This document shows positions 1 through 6,200 of a stretch of 8,928 nt of DNA, in pieces (the stretch's first letter is position 1; every line of letters starts with the position of its first letter). Source of the stretch: an uncultured Collinsella sp. (GTDB lineage: Bacteria; Actinomycetota; Coriobacteriia; Coriobacteriales; Coriobacteriaceae). The DNA lies in NCBI GenBank assembly GCA_902491895.1, contig CABUJH010000068.1:1-8928 (forward strand), written 5' to 3'. The notes beneath the pieces are model-generated. The model searched no databases, had not been told where the DNA came from, and saw only the letters and a list, made by a program, of their open reading frames with translations. The translations under genes were made by a program, and so were the position numbers.

Positions 1-698
1 CGGCAGTCTTCACATCGGCGTTCGCTGCATCGAGTTTTGCCTGCGCGTCCTCGACGGCCTTCTTGGCGGCCTCGTACCCATCCATGGCCTGGAGCTTGGC
101 CTTGGCGTCATCGAGGGCTTTCTTGGCTTCGTCACGCTTTGTGTTGGCATCCTTGAGCGCCTGGGTCTTTTCATCGACGCTCTTGTTGGCCTGATCGAGC
201 TGATCGTTCAGGTCGCCCAGCTTCTTCTGCTGTTGCTCGGCCTTGTCGACGGCCGCCTTAAGCTCGTCGATCTTCTCCTGAAGCGCGGCGACTTCTGCCG
301 CGTTCTGCTCGGCCGTGTTGTCGCTCAGGGCCTTTGCAGCATGGTCTCTTTGCTGCTGCGCCTGCTTTTGAGACTGGCCCGCCGCGTCGGCCTTCTTCTG
401 GGCCGCATCGTAGGCGGCCTGAGCGTCCTTGAGCTGCTTTGCCGACTCCTCGGCCAGCTGGGCAGCCGTCTTTACGACCGCCTGGTTACCGGCGACAACG
501 GTGTTCTCTACAGAACTACCCCCCCTGAACAGAATCGCCGTTATCGGTTGACGGTGCAGCAATTGCCGCCAGCGGCGACATGAGCGGCTGAGCGATGAGG
601 CCCGCCGTCAAAACGGTTGCGACGGCGCGGTTGGCAACGCCTTTGACGTTGACGGCCTTGGCCCGAGGCTCAAAGTGCTGCGGGCTATAGTTTGCCAC
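1..698 (-). pseudogene. Secreted coiled-coil protein, partial, frame broken at a poly-G tract (possibly phase-variable)
   Basis: The gene starts at a GTG (698) behind AGGGAG with a 6-base gap and runs off the left edge. The first 60 codons carry a basic N-terminus, a hydrophobic stretch (about residues 25-48) and an Ala-x-Ala cleavage region near LAAIAAPS, which is a Sec signal peptide. Frame 1 stops at TAG (516-518) directly after seven G. If one G is removed, the frame reads Q-G-G-S-S-V-E-N and stays open for about 170 codons to position 1. That stretch is rich in Ala, Lys, Gln, Asp and Glu with almost no Pro or Gly, as in a long alpha-helical coiled coil. Signal peptide plus coiled coil is typical of surface proteins and of secreted cell-wall hydrolases with a C-terminal catalytic domain, which would lie outside the window. 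It may be a phase-OFF allele, a true mutation or a homopolymer sequencing error. Exact function is unknown. Confidence 0.72.
519..525 (-). repeat. Seven-G homopolymer at the frame break
   Basis: Seven consecutive C on the plus strand, read as G in the gene, lie about 57 codons after the GTG start and shortly after the signal-peptide cleavage region. Seven G gives Q-G-G-stop. Eight gives a stop four codons later. Six or nine join the signal peptide to the long downstream coiled-coil frame. This is the arrangement of a slipped-strand contingency tract, though seven is near the short end for such tracts. Confidence 0.7.
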
Positions 699-1003
699 GG
701 CTTTCTCCCTTTGACACGGATGTATACATACACGTTAAAGTGTAGGAGCCAATTTTTGAATTCTGTTGCGCAACATTGGCAACCGTCTGATCTTTTGAGA
801 CTGGCACCTCATGACATCACAATTTCGACACATATGAGGGAGTTCGTGAATCATATTTTCGTGAGGTGGCATCCGCTTTGCCATGTACGCTTGTTCTTAC
901 GTCATCCGCCCCGCCAGCCGGCATCCAACTAGCGCCCTGCCCGCCTCGGTGTAAAGTAAGGCCGACGGGCGGGATACGCGGCCCGTGCCAGAGCGAGGTG
1001 GAC
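699..1003. promoter_or_regulatory. Divergent intergenic region with palindromes and possible promoters
   Basis: This 305-base gap between two divergent genes holds no convincing gene. It contains the perfect palindromes ATGTATACAT (720-729) and TGTTGCGCAACA (764-775), and between them TACAC-N6-GTGTA (729-744). For the rightward gene a sigma-70-like pair can be read as TTGAGA (795-800), a 17-base spacer and CACAAT (818-823). For the leftward gene TTGGCT, a 16-base spacer and TATGTA can be read on the minus strand within about 727-754. Both promoters are weak matches. The palindromes lie in the part nearest the leftward gene and may be operators for it. Confidence 0.35.
705..710 (-). promoter_or_regulatory. 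Shine-Dalgarno site for the GTG start at 698
   Basis: AGGGAG on the minus strand lies 6 bases before GTG. It fixes the start of the secreted coiled-coil gene, since no ATG fits the signal peptide. Confidence 0.7.
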
Positions 1004-2143
1004 ATGGAACTCGACAAACAACAGCTCAAGCGATTGCGCGAACGCCATCACCGGCGCCATGGCATCCGTCCCGCCCACAGTGAGGTCATGGAGAACGCCG
1101 GCCGCTTCCTGAGGCGCGCATTCAACATTCGCGAGGGTCGCGCCCCCTATCACGTGATTCGCAAGCGCTTTGTAAATGGAGCGCGCCTGACCGGCTCTCA
1201 TCTGTGCATCCTCATCATCGCCATGCTCATCGCGAGCATCGGCCTCGATATCGATTCGGACATCGCCATCGTGGGCGCCATGCTCATCTGCCCGCTCATG
1301 GGCTCGGTCCTTGCCATGGCATACGGCATCGCCACGCTCGACCGCGAGATTACCGTCGAGGCCGTCGCCGGTCTTGCCTTGCAGATGGCCTTTTGCCTGG
1401 TCACGTCCACGCTATACTTTAAGCTCTCGCCGCTTGGCACCACCACGGCCGCCATCATCGACAACTCGGCACCCACCGTCTGGGACCTTACCGTCGCGCT
1501 CGCGGGCGGCTTTGCAGGCGGGCTGGGTAACTCACGCGACCAGGAACCCGCCACGCTCATTGCCGGCGTAGCCGTTGCGACCGCGCTCATGCCGCCCCTG
1601 TGCGCGGCGGGTTACGGCATTGCCATCGCGAGCGGGCCGCTGTTCCTCTCGGCCCTCTACGAGTTTGGCATTAACGTCGTCTTTATCGCGCTGGCGGCCG
1701 AAGCCGTATTGCTTCTTTTACGTGTACCGCTCAAGCGCGACCTCAACGGCGACGGCATTGTGACCGCCGAGGAAAATGCCGAGGTCGATGAGCTGTCACA
1801 CAAGGTGCGCCGCCGCATCATCGTGGGTACGGTGATCTTTGCCATCCCCTGCATCGTTATGACCGCGGGGTCCGTTGGCTCGGCGCAGGCCGGCGTGCAG
1901 GACGGCTACGGCATCACCGAAACCACGCGCGAGCTTGCCGCGGTGCTGCCGGGCTTTAAGGACTACACCGTCGCCGTCGAGACCTCGGCTACCGAGGGCG
2001 ACAAGGAGGGCCTTGTCGAGCGCGAGATTGTCGCCCACGTGACGACAAGCGAGACGCTCGGGGAGCACGACCGCCGCGTAGCCCGCAAGCTCATCGACCT
2101 CAACGTGCCCGAGCTCGATCGCGTGGAGTTTGACGTAAAGTGA
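1004..2143 (+). CDS. DUF389 family multi-pass membrane protein with an EF-hand-like loop
   Basis: The 379-residue protein belongs, by its pattern, to the DUF389 family of uncharacterised hydrophobic membrane proteins. I chose ATG 1004 because GAGGTGG lies just before it; an open frame extends up to 866 but has no such signal and an unlikely N-terminus. Residues 1-60 are basic and His-rich. About seven membrane segments follow: roughly 63-80, 87-110, 118-138, 160-177, 184-208, 211-240 and 272-295. The family-like motifs VGAMLICPLMGSVLAMAYG (90-108) and ATALMPPL (192-199) contain the conserved prolines. Residues 246-257 (D-L-N-G-D-G-I-V-T-A-E-E) in the loop before the last membrane segment match an EF-hand calcium loop. 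The last 80 or so residues are soluble. Substrate and role are unknown for the family. It is transcribed divergently from the coiled-coil gene and appears monocistronic. Confidence 0.88.
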   Translation: MELDKQQLKRLRERHHRRHGIRPAHSEVMENAGRFLRRAFNIREGRAPYHVIRKRFVNGARLTGSHLCILIIAMLIASIGLDIDSDIAIVGAMLICPLMGSVLAMAYGIATLDREITVEAVAGLALQMAFCLVTSTLYFKLSPLGTTTAAIIDNSAPTVWDLTVALAGGFAGGLGNSRDQEPATLIAGVAVATALMPPLCAAGYGIAIASGPLFLSALYEFGINVVFIALAAEAVLLLLRVPLKRDLNGDGIVTAEENAEVDELSHKVRRRIIVGTVIFAIPCIVMTAGSVGSAQAGVQDGYGITETTRELAAVLPGFKDYTVAVETSATEGDKEGLVEREIVAHVTTSETLGEHDRRVARKLIDLNVPELDRVEFDVK

Positions 2144-2268
2144 TGCCGGCGCGGGACGAGTGCTCGCACGGACGCAAGTTACGACGAGGCGCAGACGCGA
2201 TACGGACACGAGCAAATAGCGGGGTACAGTTCACACCCGAGCTCCGCTCGCTGTTTTATTGCCGTGAA
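2144..2268. other. Convergent intergenic spacer
   Basis: The gap between two convergent genes holds no supported gene. Apart from the weak terminator hairpin at 2238-2260, nothing recognisable is visible. Confidence 0.5.
2238..2260 (+). terminator. Weak Rho-independent terminator candidate after the DUF389 gene
   Basis: CGAGC-TCC-GCTCG forms a 5-bp G/C-rich hairpin and is followed after three bases by TTTTATT. It lies about 95 bases after the DUF389 stop and just before the end of the convergent small gene. The stem is short, so this is tentative. Confidence 0.35.
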
Positions 2269-2718
2269 TCAGACGTCCGCATCGACATCGCCAGACTCCA
2301 CCGTAAACGCCGGATCGGTGCTCACAAGATAAAATCGGGTCACCTTAGTATTTCTAATTAGGTAAATCTGCCCCTGATTGCGTCGGCGCGATATATACGC
2401 AACGTGAACCGTGCCGAATTCTTCGCCGTTTTCCTTCTTTAATACCAGGATATTGGGATCATCCGTACGCTTAAACTGCCCGTCTGTGCAGATTCCGTCT
2501 TTGTTGACCAGTTGCCATCGACAGCCATCCTCCTCAAGAAAAGCCAGGGTTTCCCGACTCGTTTTGTCATCCCGATAGAAACCATCAATGGCAAACCCTT
2601 CGGAAGCGCATTCCTGCATATAGGACGTTTCTCGGCTTATAGCAAACAGCCCTGTAGCGCCCAGGAGCACAGCCAGGCAGACCACTGCAAGGGCTATCGA
2701 AATAGCACAGCGACCCAT
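2269..2718 (-). CDS. Small membrane-anchored protein of unknown function
   Basis: The 149-residue protein starts at ATG 2718. An in-frame stop lies a few codons upstream with no other start between, so this start is the only one, although the Shine-Dalgarno signal is poor. Residues 5-27 form one hydrophobic segment (AISIALAVVCLAVLLG and on), either a signal anchor or a signal peptide. C14 is not in a convincing lipobox. The remaining 120 residues are predicted outside the membrane, polar, and have an alternating pattern that suggests beta strands. C37, C66 and C77 could form a disulfide. The gene is visibly poorer in G+C than its neighbours, which may point to acquisition. I do not recognise the family and propose no function. 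A leader rich in inverted repeats lies immediately upstream, at about 2732-2819. Confidence 0.68.
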   Translation of the reverse strand: MGRCAISIALAVVCLAVLLGATGLFAISRETSYMQECASEGFAIDGFYRDDKTSRETLAFLEEDGCRWQLVNKDGICTDGQFKRTDDPNILVLKKENGEEFGTVHVAYISRRRNQGQIYLIRNTKVTRFYLVSTDPAFTVESGDVDADV

Positions 2719-2731
2719 GTTAGCCCAACCG

Positions 2732-2819
2732 ATAGTTGTTTAACGGAGCGCGAAACATACCTGGAACCTCCGATATCAGGGAGAACGTCGCCAGCAGGCT
2801 GGCGACAACTATATGTTTC
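2732..2819 (-). promoter_or_regulatory. Possible structured leader upstream of the small membrane protein gene
   Basis: Read on the minus strand, the region just before ATG 2718 contains a hairpin with perfect 9-bp arms (GTCGCCAGC, 2787-2795, and GCTGGCGAC, 2798-2806). It is enclosed by 8-bp arms GAAACATA and TATGTTTC (2752-2759 and 2812-2819). A further 8-bp pair, ATAGTTGT and ACAACTAT (2805-2812 and 2732-2739), overlaps and would compete with the outer stem or form a pseudoknot. I could not match it to a known riboswitch class. It might instead be a terminator of upstream transcription or an element remnant. Confidence 0.4.
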
Positions 2820-2908
2820 TGACATCAAACCATATGGCTGCCACTCGCGGAGGGGGCATCGGCGAACGGCGTGTTTTCATACTCCATTGGTCAAACCTAA
2901 GCGCGGCC

Positions 2909-3129
2909 CTACAGCTCGTACTTGTACACGCGGTAGATATACTTTTCGGCTTCCATCTCGTAGGTGGCGATGGGCAGTCCGCAGCGATCATCTCGTCGTT
3001 TGGCAGATAGGTCACGCTGTGCTGGCCCGCGTTGAGCGAAAAATCGCCCTGGGCTTGCAGCAGCTTGTCCTCAAAGCCCGAGCCGGCCCAAAAATCGGGC
3101 AAGCCCACGGAAGGCTGTAGCAAGGTCAT
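2909..3129 (-). pseudogene. Frameshifted remnant of an unidentified protein gene
   Basis: From ATG 3129 one frame reads a protein-like stretch (TLLQPSVGLPDFWAGSGF, then onward to YLPNDEM). Near 2975-3000 the natural-looking sequence jumps to the +1 frame, where CGLPIATYEMEAEKYIYRVY runs on to a stop at 2909-2911. In the first frame the same bases give a Ser/Thr/Cys-rich nonsense-like tail. Together they would encode about 72 residues, too short for a typical enzyme, so this is probably the 3' end of a decayed gene. It lies downstream of the giant gene's terminator in the same orientation. I do not recognise the family. A sequencing error is an alternative explanation for the shift. Confidence 0.45.
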
Positions 3130-3145
3130 TTGCGCAACATATGTC

Positions 3146-3186
3146 CAGCAAAAACGGGTAGTAGCCGGCACGGCTACCACCCGTTT
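3146..3186 (-). terminator. Strong Rho-independent terminator of the TetR-activase operon
   Basis: A long stem pairs AAACGGGT (3152-3159) with ACCCGTTT (3179-3186), and GTAGCCG (3161-3167) with CGGCTAC (3171-3177). There is one A-C mismatch and the loop is three bases. On the minus strand the stem runs into five T (3154-3150). It begins about 28 bases after the giant gene's stop. Confidence 0.88.
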
Positions 3187-3214
3187 GCCTCATATCTAGC
3201 CCAAAGCAGGCCAA

Positions 3215-6200
3215 CTACTTCTTAATGCCGCGTCCCAGACGCTTGGCGACCGATGCAACGGCCTCCTCGCTGGCCGGTCCGCAGCTCACGCAGCCATCGT
3301 GGGCACGCATCTGGCCGGTGACCTCGTCCATCGCGAGCGGCGCCACCTTCTCGAGCTTAAAGCCCTTACCGGCGCGCATGTTCTCCTTGGCCACGCTAAT
3401 CATGAGCTTGATGCGGTTGAGCTGGTTGACCTCGGATGCACCGGGGTCGTAGTCCACCGCGACGATGTTGCTCTCGGGGTGCTGGCGGCGCAGCTCCTTG
3501 ATCACGGCCTTGCCCACCACGTGGTTGGGCAGGCACGCAAAGGGCTGCGTGCAGATGATGTTGGGTGCGCCATGGTCGATCAGGTCGAGCATCTCGGCCG
3601 TGAGTAGCCAGCCCTCGCCCATGTTGTTGCACACCGAGAGCACCGTGCGGGCCTTGTCGGCCATAGTGCCGATGCGCTCGGGCGCCTCAAAGCGGCGGGA
3701 CTTCTCGAGCATCTCCTCCACCGGCGTACGCATCCAGTCCACGAGCTTGATGAGCGCCTGCATGCCCGCACGCGTTGTAGCAGAGCTACCCAGCTCGTCC
3801 TTCTGTAGCTCGGCGTTGCTCATGGAGTACAGGAAGAAGTCGAGCAGGCCCGGCACCACTGCCTCGCAGCCCTCGCGCTCGATAACGTCGACCACGTGGT
3901 TGTTGGCCGTAGGGTGGAACTTGACCAAGATCTCACCGACCACGCCCACGCGGGGCTTGGCGCCCTCGCCCACGAGCGGCATGGTGTCGAACGCGCGGAT
4001 GGCCTCGCGGCACAGCTTGGTGTAGTTGTGGCGGTTAAACTTGGGCGCCAGCTTGCGGGCGCGCGCCATGTACTCCTCGTAGAGCGCATTGGCGGCACCG
4101 GGCGTGGCCTCGTACGGGCGGCAGCGGTAGAGCATCTGCATCATCACGTCGCCAAAGAGCACCGCGTAGACTGCCTGCTTAAGCAGCGCCGGCGTAATCT
4201 TAAAGCCGGGGTTGTCCTCGCCGAGCGCCACGGCCGAAAGCGAGATCACCGGAATCTCGGGGTGACCGCTCTCGCGCAGGGCCTTGCGGATGAGCGCGAT
4301 GTAGTTGGTGGCACGGCAGCCGCCGCCGGTCTGGCTGATGACCACGGCCGTCTTGGACAGGTCGTACCGACCGCTCTCGATGGCCTCCATGATCTGGCCC
4401 GTCACCAGGATCGACGGATAGCAAATGTCATTGTTCACGTAGCGCAGGCCGGCCTCAACGGCATCGTGGTCAGTCGAGGGCAGCAGCTCCAAGTTGTAGC
4501 CGGCACCACGGAACACCTCTTTGACCAGGTCAAAGTGAATCGGCGCCATCTGCGGGCACAGGATGGTGTAGCCCTCGTCGCGCATCTGCTCGGTAAAGGG
4601 CACCTTGGGCCACGCGGTCGAAGCGCTCTCGCGCTGAGCCTCAAACGTGTACTTGCGGCTCGCGAATGCGGGGGCATCCGTGGAGGGCGCCACCGGCGCG
4701 GCATCGCCCTGCTCGTAGGCCTCACCCGCGGCCGTGGCCTCGGCCAAGCGCTCGGCCTCCTGGTCCTTGAGCGCTGCCATGAGCGAGCGAATACGGATAC
4801 GCGCGGCACCCAGGTTAGACACCTCGTCGATCTTGAGCACGGTGTAGATCTTGCCGCTGGCCTCCAGAATCTCCTGCACCTGGTCGGTGGTCAGAGCGTC
4901 CAGGCCGCAGCCGAAAGAGTTGAGCTGAATCAGGTCCAGGTCGTTGCGCATCGTCACAAAACGGGCGACGGCGTACAGGCGGCTGTGGTACATCCACTGG
5001 TCAACGACGCGAATCGGACGCTCGGGCTTCACCAGGTGTGCAAGCGAATCCTCGGTAAAGACCGCAAAGCCAAAGCTCGAGATAAGCTCGGGCAGGGCAT
5101 GGTTGATCTCGGGGTCGTTATGGTAGGGACGACCGGCGAGTACGATGCCGTGGCCGCCGTGGTCCTCGACCCACTTGAGAGCCTCCTCGCCCATGGTCTG
5201 GATGTCCTCGTGGAAGCGCGCATCGGCCTCAAAGGCAGCGTTGACGGCGGCATCGACCTCGGAGCGCGTGATCTTGGGACCGCGCACGCGACCGCGACCG
5301 GCTTGCGCATCGGCCACACGGTCGACGGCGAGCACCTGGTACAGACGGCGCTTGAGCTCGGTCTTGTCGTGATAAGGCACAAACGGGTACAGGAACTCGA
5401 TGTTCTGCTCGCGGATCTCGTCGATATTGAGCGCCAGCGCCGTGGGGTAGCTCATGACGATGGGGCAGTTATAGCAGTTGCCAGCCGTCGGATCCTCCTT
5501 GCGCTCCCAGCGCACGCACGGCATCCAAATAAAGTCGACATCGCGGTCGATGAGGTTCATCACATGGCCGTGGCTCATCTTGGCCGGATAGCACACGCTC
5601 TCGGACGGCATGGACTCGATGCCCGCCTGGTAGGTCTTCTTACTCGACTGGTCGGACAGCTGCACGCTAAAGCCCAGGCACGTAAAGAACGCATGCCAGA
5701 AGGGGTAGTTCTCGTACATATTGAGCGCGCGCGGGATACCCACGGTGCCGCGCGGGGCCTCGTCGGGGCTCAGCACCTCGCGGTTAAAGAGCAGCTCGTT
5801 TTTCTTTTTGAAGAGGTTGGGGGCCTCGGTCTTCTGCTTTTTGTGGCCGGCACCCTTCTCGCAGCGGTTACCGGTAATGAAGCGCCTGCCGCCGCCAAAA
5901 TCGTTGACGGTGAGCTGGCAGTTGTTGGAGCAACGGCCGCAGCGGACATGCTTTTGTGTCACGGTGAGGTGCGCGATGTCCTCGGCCGAAAGGATGGTCG
6001 AGGTGCCGTCGGCACCAGCGCGATCGCGGGCGAGCAGGGCCGCACCATAGGCTCCCATGCAGCCGGCGATATCGGGGCGCACGGCGTGAACGCCGGTGAG
6101 CTGCTCAAACGCGCGCAGCGTGGCATCGGACATAAAGGTGCCGCCCTGGACGATCACCTGGCTACCGATCTCCTTGGGATCGCGCAGCTTAATAACCTTG

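Noticed and set aside
233..583. Plus-strand 116-codon frame rich in Leu and Arg
   Set aside because: It is the complement of the coiled-coil coding sequence and of its signal peptide; it has no start signal of its own.
866..1003. N-terminal extension of the DUF389 frame up to ATG 866
   Set aside because: No Shine-Dalgarno site and an unlikely Cys/Pro-rich peptide; ATG 1004 has a good site and begins the family-like sequence.
2787..2806. The 9-bp hairpin as a Rho-independent terminator
   Set aside because: No run of T follows it on either strand, so I kept it only as part of the possible leader.
2512..3120. Plus-strand 202-codon frame
   Set aside because: It crosses the small gene, the structured leader and the remnant on the other strand. 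Its composition is mixed and no family is recognisable.
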